A stretch of 64,000 bases of DNA from the NCBI RefSeq assembly GCF_013425765.1, contig NZ_JACCJZ010000008.1, positions 31,554-95,553 on the forward strand, read 5' to 3'. Within the stretch, counting starts at the first letter, position 1; every line of letters starts with the position of its first letter. Under the pieces are notes generated by a model. That model saw only the letters and a program-made list of their open reading frames with translations. It had not been told where the DNA came from and did not search any database. Shown one piece after another: positions 25,619-34,740 of the stretch. The position numbers and the translations under genes were made by a program. The stretch comes from Luteimonas deserti. Its GTDB lineage: Bacteria > Pseudomonadota > Gammaproteobacteria > Xanthomonadales > Xanthomonadaceae.

Positions 25619-26065
25619 ATGATCCGGCAGCTCCTCTACCGCAGCGGCCAGCTCTACGAGTTCACCACGGCCGACATGATCCGGCTGCTGCTGGAATCGC
25701 GCTCGCGCAACGCGCGGCGTGGGATCAGCGGCATGCTGTTGATGCGCGACGGACTGTTCATGCAGCTGCTCGAAGGGCCGGCGCCCGATGTCGACGCACT
25801 GTTCGCCCGGATCAGCGTCGACCCGCGGCATTGCGAAGTGCAGCTGGTGACCCGAACCGAGCGGGACACGCCGTTGCTTTCCCACTGGCGCATGGCCTGG
25901 GCGGAGGCGCCGGTGGACGCTGCCGGTCCGGCATTCTCGGGCCTGGATACCGATGCCCGTGCGCTGGAGGTCCTCGAGGCTGCCGGCCGCGAGCCGATCG
26001 CCCTGACGATGCGCGCATTCCTGCGCGGCGATCGCCCACCCGCGTCGCTGCGGCACCTGCAGTGA
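25619..26065 (+). CDS. BLUF domain blue-light photoreceptor
   Basis: 148 aa, a short BLUF protein without an attached effector. The FAD-binding residues of the family are all present: Tyr7 ([10 protein letters not shown]), Asn31 ([15 protein letters not shown]) and Gln49 ([14 protein letters not shown]), with the [11 protein letters not shown] strand and a late SHWRMAWAE segment whose Trp/Met switch residues are kept. Short BLUF proteins act through a binding partner, often a regulator of motility, biofilm or c-di-GMP; none is adjacent. It overlaps the likely lipB start (GTGA). Confidence 0.93.
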   Translation: MIRQLLYRSGQLYEFTTADMIRLLLESRSRNARRGISGMLLMRDGLFMQLLEGPAPDVDALFARISVDPRHCEVQLVTRTERDTPLLSHWRMAWAEAPVDAAGPAFSGLDTDARALEVLEAAGREPIALTMRAFLRGDRPPASLRHLQ

Positions 26066-26073
26066 GTGCCGCC

Positions 26074-26733
26074 ATGGGCCGGCGTGCAGCGCAGGTGCGC
26101 AGGCTCGGCCTGCGCCCCTACGCGCCCGTCTGGCGCGCGATGCAGCACGTCACCGATACGCGGGGTCCCGATACCCCGGACGAGGTCTGGGTGGTCGAGC
26201 ATCCGCCCGTGTTCACCCTGGGGCAGGCGGGTAAGCCGGAACACGTGTTGGCGCCCGGCGACATCCCGGTGCTGCAGGTGGACCGTGGTGGACAGGTGAC
26301 CTACCACGGCCCGGGCCAGCTGGTGGTCTACCCCCTGCTCGATCTGCCGCGGCTGAAGATCGGCGTGCGCGACTACGTCTGTCGGATCGAACAGTCGATC
26401 ATCGACACCCTCGGTGACTGGAACATCGAAGCCGCACGCCGTCCCGGCGCGCCGGGGGTGTACGTCAACGATGCCAAGATCGCCGCGCTCGGCATCCGCG
26501 TGCGCCGCGGCTGCACCTTCCACGGCCTGGCCTTCAACGTGGCGATGGACCTGGCGCCGTTCCGGCGGATCAATCCTTGCGGCTACGCCGATCTGCCGGT
26601 GGTCGCGCTCGCCGATCTCGGCGGGCCATCCTCGCTCGACGCCGTGGCCGACGCGCTGCTCGGCCACCTGGCGGACCAGTTCGGCCTGGCACTCGCGGAC
26701 GCACCTGCGCAGGTGCCCGACAGCGCTGAATGA
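26074..26733 (+). CDS. lipB: Octanoyl-[acyl-carrier-protein]:protein N-octanoyltransferase LipB
   Basis: 219 aa. Transfers octanoyl from ACP to the lipoyl domains of dehydrogenase complexes. Shows [40 protein letters not shown] with the catalytic Lys (AKIAALG), and [20 protein letters not shown] with the catalytic Cys (NPCG). The ATG at 26074 is chosen; a GTG at 26062 overlaps the BLUF stop (GTGA) and may be used instead, adding four residues. Paired with lipA. Confidence 0.96.
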   Translation: MGRRAAQVRRLGLRPYAPVWRAMQHVTDTRGPDTPDEVWVVEHPPVFTLGQAGKPEHVLAPGDIPVLQVDRGGQVTYHGPGQLVVYPLLDLPRLKIGVRDYVCRIEQSIIDTLGDWNIEAARRPGAPGVYVNDAKIAALGIRVRRGCTFHGLAFNVAMDLAPFRRINPCGYADLPVVALADLGGPSSLDAVADALLGHLADQFGLALADAPAQVPDSAE

Positions 26734-26743
26734 CACGCAGTGT

Positions 26744-26778
26744 CCCCGGCCTCCGGCAAGACACTGCCGGAGCCGGGG
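26744..26778 (+). promoter_or_regulatory. Hairpin and -10-like element between lipB and lipA
   Basis: CCCCGGCCTCCGGCA pairs with TGCCGGAG-CCGGGG around AGACAC, without a following T-run. TACAAT, a good -10 sequence, follows within three bases. The hairpin may slow read-through from lipB while lipA has its own promoter. Confidence 0.45.
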
Positions 26779-26813
26779 CCTACAATGGCCGTCCGCCCGC
26801 CGCCTGGCCCGCC

Positions 26814-27824
26814 ATGTCCCGCCCCGCCGACAAATCGATCCCGCTGCAGGTGCTCGCCGCGCCGCCGGCGCCGTCGCTGCAGACCGGCGTCAAGCAGGTC
26901 GCGGGCGACAAGATCGCGCGCTCGCCGGTGCAGTTCGCCGATGCCCCGGTGCTGCGCAAGCCCTCGTGGATCCGCGTGCGCATTCCGTCGAACGGCGCGG
27001 TCGCCGCGCTCAAGGCCAAGCTGCGCGAGAACCGCCTGGTGACGGTCTGCGAGGAGGCGAGCTGCCCGAACATCCACGAATGCTTCGGCCACGGCACCGC
27101 GACCTTCATGATCCTCGGCGAGGTCTGCACCCGCCGCTGCTCGTTCTGCGACGTCGCCCACGGCCGGCCGAAGCCGCCGGACGCCAGCGAGCCGCTCAAG
27201 CTCGCCTCGACGATCGCCGACATGGGCCTGAAGTACGTCGTGATCACGTCGGTCGACCGCGACGACCTGCGCGACGGCGGCGCCCAGCATTTCGTCGACT
27301 GCATCCGCGAGGTCCGCGCGCAGTCGCCGCAGATCCGCATCGAGATCCTCACCCCGGACTTCCGCGGCAAGGGGCGCATGGAGCGCGCGCTGGAGATTCT
27401 CCGGAACGCGCCGCCCGACGTGTTCAACCACAATGTCGAGACCGTGCCCGACCTCTACCGCAACGTGCGCCCGGGCGCCGACTACCAGTGGTCGCTGGAT
27501 CTGCTGAAGAAGTTCAAGGCCCAGCATCCGGACGTGCCGACCAAGTCCGGCGTCATGCTCGGCCTCGGCGAGACCATGGAGCAGGTGCAGGGCACCCTGC
27601 GCGACCTGCGTGCGCACGACGTCGACATGGTCACGATCGGCCAGTACCTGCAGCCGTCGGCGCATCACCATCCGGTGCTGCGCTACTGGACGCCCGAGGA
27701 GTTCAAGGCGCTCGAGGACTACGGCATGGCGCTGGGATTCAGCCACGTCGCTTCCGGGCCGCTGGTGCGCTCGTCCTACCACGCCGACCAGCAGGCGATG
27801 GGCGCCGGCGTCGCCGCTGCCTGA
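26814..27824 (+). CDS. lipA: Lipoyl synthase LipA
   Basis: 336 aa radical SAM enzyme that inserts two sulfurs into octanoyl groups. The radical SAM cluster is [12 protein letters not shown] (C-x3-C-x2-C) and the auxiliary cluster is [12 protein letters not shown] (C-x4-C-x5-C), with the C-terminal Ser ligand region [15 protein letters not shown] at 26814 ([20 protein letters not shown]) is preferred, because upstream sequence is intergenic hairpin. Ends 175 bp before prc. Confidence 0.97.
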   Translation: MSRPADKSIPLQVLAAPPAPSLQTGVKQVAGDKIARSPVQFADAPVLRKPSWIRVRIPSNGAVAALKAKLRENRLVTVCEEASCPNIHECFGHGTATFMILGEVCTRRCSFCDVAHGRPKPPDASEPLKLASTIADMGLKYVVITSVDRDDLRDGGAQHFVDCIREVRAQSPQIRIEILTPDFRGKGRMERALEILRNAPPDVFNHNVETVPDLYRNVRPGADYQWSLDLLKKFKAQHPDVPTKSGVMLGLGETMEQVQGTLRDLRAHDVDMVTIGQYLQPSAHHHPVLRYWTPEEFKALEDYGMALGFSHVASGPLVRSSYHADQQAMGAGVAAA

Positions 27825-27908
27825 GCGCCGGCGGCCGGGCGCACCCGCGGCGGGTCGCGGTTCACGCCCGGGCCATGCCGGGGCTTTAGAGTCGAATGCA
27901 CATGCCGT

Positions 27909-27938
27909 TGAAACTTTCGGCACTGTCGAGGCGTCGGA
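27909..27938 (+). promoter_or_regulatory. Possible sigma-E type promoter of prc
   Basis: TGAAACTT, 17 bases, TCGGA: a partial match to the envelope-stress consensus (GGAACTT, 16-17, TCtgA). It lies about 60 bases before the prc start. Prc is a periplasmic protease, so such control would make sense; no other evidence. Confidence 0.3.
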
Positions 27939-27999
27939 GCACGCGACAGTCTCGAACGCTTGTCGCATGATCCCCCGCATCCGCTTCCCAGGACCCCGC

Positions 28000-30192
28000 A
28001 TGAAAGCTTCCCGCGTCGTCTCCGCCTCCGTGATCGCCCTTGCGCTTGCCGTACCGCTGGCGCTCATGGCGCGACCCGATGCCGTCGGCGAGGTGCCGGC
28101 CGCGCCGAGCGTGGACCAGGTGGCGGCGTCCAAACTGGTCTACGGCCTGCTGTCGGACAGCCGGTATGCGTATCGCCCGCGGCCGATGGACCAGGCGATG
28201 TCGGGCGAGGTCTTCGACCGCTATTTCGAGAATCTGGACGGCGGCAAGCTGTTCTTCACCGCGCAGGACATCGCCCGGTTCGAGGCGCTGCGCCCGCGGA
28301 TGGGGGCGGCGGTGCGCGAGGGCGACATCGCGCCGGCGCTTGAGATCTTCGCGCTCTACAAGACCCGTGTGGCCGAACGCTCGCAGTACGCGCGCGACCT
28401 GCTGGGCCAGGACATCTTCGATTTCAGCGGCAGCGACCGCTGGGAATACGACCGCAAGGACGCCGAGTGGGCGGCCGACCCGGGCGAACTGGACACCCTG
28501 TGGCGGCAGTCCGTGCGCAACGACTGGCTGCGTCTGCAGCTGGCCGGCAAGCAACCCGACGAGATCCGCAAGACGCTCGACCGGCGCTATCTCAACATGG
28601 GCAACACGGTCGCCTCGCTCAATGGCGAGGATGCCTTCAGCAGCTTCCTCAACGCCTATACCGGCACGATCGATCCGCACACCGATTACTTCAATCCGCG
28701 TGCCGCGCGCCTGTTCAACCAGAACATGTCGCTGTCGCTGGAAGGCATCGGCGCGCAACTGCAGAAGCAGGACGACGTGGTGGTTATCCGCGAGGTCATC
28801 GCCGGTGGTCCCGCGGCGATGAGCAACCGCTTCAAGCCCGGCGACCGCATCGTCGGCGTCGGCCAGGGCACCAGCGGGCCGATGGAGGACGTGGTCGGCT
28901 GGCGTATCGACGACGTGGTCGAGAAGATCAAGGGCCCGAAGGACACCCAGGTGCGCCTGGACGTGGTGCCGGCCGAGGCCACGCTCGACAGCGAGCCGGT
29001 GCGCATTACGCTCACTCGCGCCCGCGTGCGTCTGGAAGAGCAGGCGGCCAAGGCGCAGACCCTGACCCTGCCGGCCGACACGCCCGGCGGCCGCGACAAG
29101 CAGATCGGCGTGATCAAGTTGCCGGCGTTCTACCAGGACTTCGAGGGCCGGCGCACGCGCAACGGCGAGTACGCCTCGGCCACGCGCGATGTCGCCCGCC
29201 TGCTCGAGCAGTTCAAGCAGCAGAAGGTCGACGGGGTGGTGCTGGATCTGCGCAACAACGGCGGCGGCTCCTTGAACGAGGCGGTCGAGTTGACCGGACT
29301 GTTCATCGACCAGGGCCCGGTGGTGCAGGTGCGCGAGTCCGGCGGCCGGGTCGGCGTGCAGGGTGACCGCGATCCCGGCGTGGCCTGGGACGGCCCGCTG
29401 GCGGTGCTGATCAACCGCGGGTCGGCGTCGGCATCGGAGATCGTGGCCGGTGCGATCCAGGATTACGGACGTGGTCTGATCATCGGCGAGACCACCTTCG
29501 GCAAGGGCACCGTGCAGAACCTGGTGGACCTCGACCGCTGGCCGGCCAACGAGTCGCAGCGCTACGGCCAGGTGAAGCTCACCATCGCGCAGTTCTTCCT
29601 GCCCGGTGGCAGCAGCACCCAGAACAAGGGCGTGGAACCCGACATCCGGTTCCCGGTGACGGTGGACGCGACCGAGTTCGGTGAGAGCACCTACGACAAC
29701 GCCTTGCCCTGGACGCGCATCGCCGCGGTGCCGCATACCCAGTACGGCGACTTCTCGTCGCTCCTGCCCAAGCTCGAGACCTCGCATCAGGCCCGCGTCG
29801 CGACCGACAAGGAGTTCGTCTGGTGGGCCGAGGACATCGCCGAGTTCCGGGCCGAGCGCGAGAAGAAGTTCGTCTCGCTCAACGAGGCCGAGCGTCGCGC
29901 CGAGCGTGACCGCCAGACCGAGCGTCGCCAGGCGCGCCAGGAAGAACGTCGCGCGCTGGGTCTGGATCTCGACCCGCTGGCGGAGGACTCCGACGACGAC
30001 GGGCTGCAGGCCAGCGAGCGTGCGATCGCCCAGCAGAATCGTCTGGAGAAGGCGGCCGAGGAGCGTCCGGACCCGCTGCTGCGGGAATCGGCGGCGATCC
30101 TCGCCGACGCCGTGCGCCTGCTCAACAACGACCGCCAGCTGTCGGCGGCGGTGCTGCCGGTGTCCACCGCGCCGGGTCGCTGGGCGCGCTGA
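28000..30192 (+). CDS. prc: Carboxy-terminal processing (tail-specific) protease Prc
   Basis: 730 aa periplasmic protease. Signal peptide MKASRVVSASVIALALAVPL, ALMA. Order: N-terminal Tsp helical domain, a PDZ domain (LSLEGIGAQLQKQDDVVVIR onward), the peptidase S41 core with Ser in RGSASASEIVAGAIQDYG and Lys in ETTFGKGTVQNL, and a C-terminal DUF3340-type basic coiled region (EREKKFVSLNEAERRAERDR). It degrades misfolded proteins and processes cell-wall hydrolases, which fits the wall-related neighbours. An in-frame ATG at 27967 would add 11 residues before the signal peptide. Confidence 0.95.
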   Translation: MKASRVVSASVIALALAVPLALMARPDAVGEVPAAPSVDQVAASKLVYGLLSDSRYAYRPRPMDQAMSGEVFDRYFENLDGGKLFFTAQDIARFEALRPRMGAAVREGDIAPALEIFALYKTRVAERSQYARDLLGQDIFDFSGSDRWEYDRKDAEWAADPGELDTLWRQSVRNDWLRLQLAGKQPDEIRKTLDRRYLNMGNTVASLNGEDAFSSFLNAYTGTIDPHTDYFNPRAARLFNQNMSLSLEGIGAQLQKQDDVVVIREVIAGGPAAMSNRFKPGDRIVGVGQGTSGPMEDVVGWRIDDVVEKIKGPKDTQVRLDVVPAEATLDSEPVRITLTRARVRLEEQAAKAQTLTLPADTPGGRDKQIGVIKLPAFYQDFEGRRTRNGEYASATRDVARLLEQFKQQKVDGVVLDLRNNGGGSLNEAVELTGLFIDQGPVVQVRESGGRVGVQGDRDPGVAWDGPLAVLINRGSASASEIVAGAIQDYGRGLIIGETTFGKGTVQNLVDLDRWPANESQRYGQVKLTIAQFFLPGGSSTQNKGVEPDIRFPVTVDATEFGESTYDNALPWTRIAAVPHTQYGDFSSLLPKLETSHQARVATDKEFVWWAEDIAEFRAEREKKFVSLNEAERRAERDRQTERRQARQEERRALGLDLDPLAEDSDDDGLQASERAIAQQNRLEKAAEERPDPLLRESAAILADAVRLLNNDRQLSAAVLPVSTAPGRWAR

Positions 30193-30215
30193 GTCGCGTC
30201 TGCAGCGTCACCAGG

Positions 30216-30243
30216 AACCGCCGCGTCGTCGGGGCGGTTTTTC
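30216..30243 (+). terminator. Rho-independent terminator after prc
   Basis: AACCGCC-GCGTCGTCG-GGGCGGTT followed by TTT, about 24 bases after the prc stop. Confidence 0.75.
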
Positions 30244-30880
30244 CGTGTTGGATGACGCCGTGATACCGGCCCTGCAGGTTTTGGGAAATCTGCGGGCACG
30301 CGCGGGCGCGTGACGCGGGCTCGCCTCTGCGCACCCCGGCAGCGGCCGACATTCTCATCACGCAGGCAGAAGCGCGCCGTCGCGGCGCGCGTCTGGTCCG
30401 CGTCGCACGACGCACCGGACGCCCGCGTGGCCGTGGCGCGGAGGCGCTCACGCGCATGCGGCAGGCGAGTGGCGCGCCCGCCGGTCGAGCAGCGCGAGCA
30501 GGCGTCCACCCGGATTTACGCACGAGGACACGAGCGCAGCCAGCCGGCAGGGCTGCGGGCGGGTCCGATCACGACCGCGCATCGCGGGCGCCGGGCGGTC
30601 CCCGCGCTGCAGGACACCGGGATCATCGCAAGAGGCATCCAGAGGCCGCGGGGTGCGAGGCTGCGCTGGCGGGCCTGGGCCGCAGTCGGTCGTCCCGACC
30701 GCGACGGTCTTGCGTCGATCCCATCCCGGTCGCACTCGCGCCTTCGCGCTTAGGCCCGCCTCGTGGATCGCGTCTTCCGGCCGCGGCTTCAGTGTTCGCA
30801 GGGCCGGTGGCACGGAGACAGCCGCAGCGGCATTGCCGCGCTCGGATTCGGCCGTCGCCTGCGTGCGGGGCCGGAGCATG

Positions 30881-30936
30881 ATCCCGCCATCCCGCCATCC
30901 CGCCATCCCGCCATCCCGCCATCCCGCCATCCCGTC
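30881..30936. repeat. 8-bp tandem repeat (ATCCCGCC), six perfect copies plus one imperfect
   Basis: ATCCCGCC repeats head to tail six times, then ATCCCGTC. The unit length is not a multiple of three, so copy changes would shift any reading frame across it. The surrounding sequence does not look coding. Confidence 0.9.
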
Positions 30937-31182
30937 GTCCTCCCGCCGCCGCGCCGGACCGCGCGACGTCCCTGCCAGAAAAACTGCCGCTCCGGTGTGT
31001 TCGCGCTCCAGTCCCGCTCCGATCCGGTGGTGTGCACGCGCGGACATCGTCTCCGGTGCGCATGCCGTCGACCCGGCGTCTCGGGCCGACAGCATCGCGG
31101 CCGGAGACATCGCCGCACCGGCACCGGCGCGCCAGCTTCATCGATCCGGGCGGGTCTGGGCGCACGGGCCCCTACGCGGATC

Positions 31183-31573
31183 GCCGATCCGTCCGTGCCT
31201 CGGCCTGCGCGACGTCGGCCGGGGGCGCCGGCGTGAAGCCGGCGGCGCGATGTCCGTCGTCCGGGCGGGGCGGCGGGCACGCACCGGAATCGCCTCCGCC
31301 GCACACGTCACTCCGTCGGCATCTCGGGCCGCGCGGCTTCGCGGCCGGGAACGGTGCCGCACTGGCATCGTCGCGTGCCGGCGCGAAGTCCGAGCGGCGC
31401 TGCCGAACGCGCGCGTCCCATGGAGTCCGGGTGCGCCTGCGCGCAGGCGCCTCGACGCCGGTCGCCGATTCCCCGCCGCCTCGGCCTTCGCGATGTCGGC
31501 CGCAGCGCCGTCGCGTGAGCCCGGCGGCGTGATGTCCCTCGTCCAACCGGGTCGCCGGGCACGCACCGAGGTG
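31183..31573. repeat. Degenerate direct repeat of about 100 bp
   Basis: The blocks near 31183-31290 and 31461-31573 share the order GATCGCCGAT/GTCGCCGATT, GCCTCGGCC, CGATGTCGGCC (first copy CGACGTCGGCC), CCGGCGGCG, GATGTCC-TCGTCC and GGGCACGCACCG. They are about 280 bases apart, with many substitutions, suggesting an interspersed element or old duplication. Confidence 0.6.
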
Positions 31574-31695
31574 GGCCCGGCGCCTGCGACCGCCATGCCG
31601 TTGCAACACCAGTGTTCCGGTCGTGCACGAGGATGCCGGCGTAGAATTCCGGTCCCGCGTGCGCGGTCGTCTTCGTCCTGTTTCACGGAACTCCC

Positions 31696-32616
31696 ATGAG
31701 CGTCGCGCCGGTGTCCCGTTCTGCCTCGGTCCTGTCGGTCGCGCTCGCGCTGGCGGCGGTGTATCTGGTGTGGGGCTCCACCTATCTGGCGATCCGCTTC
31801 GCGCTCGAGGGCGGCTATCCGCCGCTGCTGATGGCGGGTTCACGCTTCATCGTCGCCGGCGGCCTGATGTACGCGGTGCTGCGTCTGCGCGGCGTGCCCG
31901 CCCCGACCTGGTCGCAATGGAAGACCCTGCTGGCGATGGGCATCCTGCTGCTCGGCTTCGGCAACGGCATGGTGTGTATCGCCGAGCAGAGCGTGTCCTC
32001 GGGCCTGGCGGCGGTGGCGGTGGCCTCGGCGCCGATCTGGATCGCGCTGTTCTCGCTGATGCGCGGCGACCGGCCCGGCCGGCTGGAATGGCTGGGCCTG
32101 GCGGTCGGCTTCGCCGGTGTGTTGTGGCTCAATGCCGGCAGTTCGCTGACCGCGACACCGGCCGGGCTGGTGGCACTGCTGATCGCGCCGCTGGCTTGGG
32201 CCTACGGCTCGGTCTGGAGCCGGGGCCGCGACCTGCCGTCGCCGTTCATGGCGGCTGCGGCGCAGATGCTCGCCGGCGGCGTGCTGATCCTGCTCGCGGG
32301 CCTGCTGCTGGGCGAGCGCCTGCAGGCCATGCCGACGCTCAAGGGCACGCTGTCGCTGGCCTACCTCACCACGTTCGGATCGATCATCGGGTTCACCGCC
32401 TACGTGTGGCTGCTGCACAACGTGCGCCCGACGCTGGCCGGCAGCTACGCCTACGTGAATCCGGCGATCGCGGTCCTGCTCGGCGCGTGGCTCGCGTCGG
32501 AGCGGTTCCAGGTCAACGATCTCGGTGCGATGGCGGTGATCCTGCTGGCAGTGGTGGCGATCACCCTGGGCCGGGTGAAACGGCCCGTGCCCGTCGCCGT
32601 CGGCGAGCGCGCGTGA
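31696..32616 (+). CDS. yedA: EamA family drug/metabolite exporter (YedA-like)
   Basis: 306 aa, ten membrane helices in two EamA repeats. The first repeat has VYLVWGSTYLAIRFALEGGY and GSRFIVAGGLMYAVL, the YedA-type W-G-S-T-Y and R-F motifs. The second has PLAWAYGSVWSRGRDLPSPF and SYAYVNPAIAVLLGAWLASE. Exports an unknown metabolite or amino acid in the inner membrane. Its stop overlaps the start of rarD (GTGA). Confidence 0.93.
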   Translation: MSVAPVSRSASVLSVALALAAVYLVWGSTYLAIRFALEGGYPPLLMAGSRFIVAGGLMYAVLRLRGVPAPTWSQWKTLLAMGILLLGFGNGMVCIAEQSVSSGLAAVAVASAPIWIALFSLMRGDRPGRLEWLGLAVGFAGVLWLNAGSSLTATPAGLVALLIAPLAWAYGSVWSRGRDLPSPFMAAAAQMLAGGVLILLAGLLLGERLQAMPTLKGTLSLAYLTTFGSIIGFTAYVWLLHNVRPTLAGSYAYVNPAIAVLLGAWLASERFQVNDLGAMAVILLAVVAITLGRVKRPVPVAVGERA

Positions 32617-33524
32617 TCGACGCCGCACAACGCCGGCGCGGGCTGTGGATCGCCATCGCGGCCTTCGTGATCTGGGGGCTGATGCCGCTGTACTGGAACC
32701 TGCTGCGACACGTGCCGTCGCTGCAGATCGTGCTGCACCGCGCGGTGTGGTGCGCCATCCTCGTCGCAGCCTGGCTGACCCTGCGCCAGGGCCGGGGCTG
32801 GCTGCGCGAGATCCTGGCGCAGCCGCGGCTGGCCGGCATGCTGGCGATGTCGGGCGTGCTGATCGCCGGCAACTGGAGCCTGTACGTGTGGGCGGTCAAC
32901 AACGGCCACGTGGTCGAGACCAGCCTGGGGTACTTCATCAACCCACTGCTCAACGTGGTCATCGGCGTCGCCTTCCTGCGCGAGCGGCTGTCGCCGCCGC
33001 AGTGGGTCGCCGTGGTGCTGGCGGCCTGCGGCGTGCTCTGGCTGACCTTCAACTACGGCAGCTTTCCGTGGATCGCGCTGTGCCTGGCGGTGTCGTTCGC
33101 GCTGTACGGCCTGATCCGCAAGTTCGCGGCGGTGGAGGCGGTGCAGGGGCTGGGGGTGGAGAACCTGTTCGTGTTCGGGCCGGCGGTACTCGCTCTGGCG
33201 TGGTTCGAATGGCGCGGCGGAGGCGGCTTCTTCAACCTCGGCTGGGGCGGCTGGACCGATGTGCTGCTGGTGCTCGGCGGTGCGCTGACCGCGATCCCGC
33301 TGATCTGTTTCGCCTACGCCGTGCGCCGCGTGCCGCTGACCGCGATCGGCCTGCTGCAGTACATCGGCCCGACCCTGCAGCTGCTGCTGGGTGTGTTCTT
33401 CTTCGGCGAGGCCTTCGGCACGGATCGCGCCGCCGGCTTCGCCTTCATCTGGGCCGGCCTGGTGGTGTTCGCGGTCGACGGCTACGTCCAGGCGCGCAGG
33501 CGCATCGTCGCCCAGCAGGCCTGA
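32613..33524 (+). CDS. rarD: EamA family transporter RarD
   Basis: 303 aa, ten helices. GLWIAIAAFVIWGLMPLYWN, then EIVLHR-equivalent LQIVLHRAVWCAILVA, then NWSLYVWAVNNGHVVETSLG and YFINPLLNVVIGVAFLRERL are the RarD-type motifs; the second repeat has GLLQYIGPTLQLLLGVFFFG. GTG start at 32613 coupled to yedA. Named for chloramphenicol sensitivity in Pseudomonas; physiological substrate unknown. Ends nine bases from the convergent hydrolase gene. Confidence 0.95.
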   Translation: MIDAAQRRRGLWIAIAAFVIWGLMPLYWNLLRHVPSLQIVLHRAVWCAILVAAWLTLRQGRGWLREILAQPRLAGMLAMSGVLIAGNWSLYVWAVNNGHVVETSLGYFINPLLNVVIGVAFLRERLSPPQWVAVVLAACGVLWLTFNYGSFPWIALCLAVSFALYGLIRKFAAVEAVQGLGVENLFVFGPAVLALAWFEWRGGGGFFNLGWGGWTDVLLVLGGALTAIPLICFAYAVRRVPLTAIGLLQYIGPTLQLLLGVFFFGEAFGTDRAAGFAFIWAGLVVFAVDGYVQARRRIVAQQA

Positions 33525-33533
33525 GGCGCGCCG

Positions 33534-34601
33534 TCAGCGCGCGGCCAGCGCGCTGCGCGGACAGGCGGGCGCGTCGAACCAGTCGACGACGGTGGGTGCC
33601 AGACGGTCGAGGCGCATCGGCAGGCTGAGATGGTCCTCGCCGGCGATCTCCAGATAGCGCGCCTGCGGCACCGCTGCAGCCAGCGCACGACCGTGGCTGA
33701 CCGGAACGTGCCGGTCGGCCGTGCCGTGCACCAGCAACACGCAGGCGTCGGTGACATCGGCGAGTGCGGCGCCGACGTCGACCGCATCGAGCGGCAGGGC
33801 CAGGGTCTCGCCCGCGCGCGCTATCGCCGCATCGACCACGCCCCCATCGATGCGCCAGCGCAGCCAGCGCCGGGTGAGCCGCTCGCGCAGAGGACCGGCA
33901 TCCTCCTCCAGCATGTGCGGCACCATGTCGCGGATGGCCGCGCCGGCATTGTCGAAGGATTCCAGCGCGACCACGTGGGAGGCGCCGAGCCGCGGATCGG
34001 CGGCCGCGAACAGCGCGGTGGCCGCGCCGTAGGACACGCCGAACACGTGCAGCGGGCCGACGATCTCGCCGCGCGCACGCAGGGCCGCGACCGCGTCGAC
34101 CACGTCGCCGGCCTCCCGGGTGCCGTAGCCCGATGGCCCGGAACCGGACCGGCCGTGGTTGCGCAGGTCGAGCGCGATCGTGCGGTAGCCCGCCTGGCCG
34201 AGCGCCAGGGCCCAGGGCAGCAGGGAGCCGCCGTCCATCATCCAGCCGTGCAGCAGCAGCACCGTGCCACGCGGCGTCGGCGCGGGCGTGGCCGGCGTCT
34301 GGAAATCGAGTTCGAACGACACCGCGTGCGCGTCACCGGCATCGCGTGTCCAGGCGTAGTCCATGCGGTAGTCGCCCGGATCGAGTGCGCGCCAGAACAC
34401 CGGCACTCCCTCGGACGTGGTCACCGTTCCGCTGCGATCGGGCAGACGCGCGTACGCCGCTTCGATGCGCGCGGCGGGCAGCAGGGGCGAGGCACCGGCC
34501 GGCGCGACCAGGTTTGCGGCCAGCGTCGACGACAGGCCGGGCCAGGACGAGAAGCCGGCCAGGAGCAGGCAGGCGAGAACGACAGCGATGCAACGGATCA
34601 T
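33534..34601 (-). CDS. Secreted alpha/beta fold hydrolase
   Basis: 355 aa. Signal-like N-terminus MIRCIAVVLACLLLAGFSSW. Oxyanion motif TVLLLHGWMMDGGSLLPWAL, nucleophile elbow HVFGVSYGAATALFAA (G-V-S-Y-G, Ser), late Asp/His region LLVHGTADRHVPVSHG and GEDHLSLPMR. Probably an esterase or peptidase of the envelope; substrate unknown. Stands alone, convergent with rarD. Confidence 0.88.
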   Translation of the reverse strand: MIRCIAVVLACLLLAGFSSWPGLSSTLAANLVAPAGASPLLPAARIEAAYARLPDRSGTVTTSEGVPVFWRALDPGDYRMDYAWTRDAGDAHAVSFELDFQTPATPAPTPRGTVLLLHGWMMDGGSLLPWALALGQAGYRTIALDLRNHGRSGSGPSGYGTREAGDVVDAVAALRARGEIVGPLHVFGVSYGAATALFAAADPRLGASHVVALESFDNAGAAIRDMVPHMLEEDAGPLRERLTRRWLRWRIDGGVVDAAIARAGETLALPLDAVDVGAALADVTDACVLLVHGTADRHVPVSHGRALAAAVPQARYLEIAGEDHLSLPMRLDRLAPTVVDWFDAPACPRSALAAR

Positions 34602-34740
34602 GGCGGCAGGCCGGACGCGGCCGCGCAGGCTAGCGAGGCCGCGCGCCCGGGCGCTATCGCAACGGGATGACAGGGCGATGACAGACGGCCGCCGTTCATC
34701 GGCGGATCGCGCGCGCGGCGACGACGCGGTTTACGGCAGC

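Larger units (their letters stand above)
30244..31695. other. 1.45-kb stretch without a supported gene
   Basis: Open frames exist on both strands, but all are Arg/Pro/Gly-rich shadows without start signals or domain features. The stretch holds an 8-bp tandem repeat (30881-30936) and two related blocks (31183-31290 and 31461-31573) described separately. It may be an old insertion or a decayed gene. Confidence 0.6.

Noticed and set aside
30448..31165. Frames across the 8-bp repeat giving DGGMAGWR repeats
   Set aside because: The repeat pattern follows only from the DNA repeat; no start signal and no protein-like flanks.
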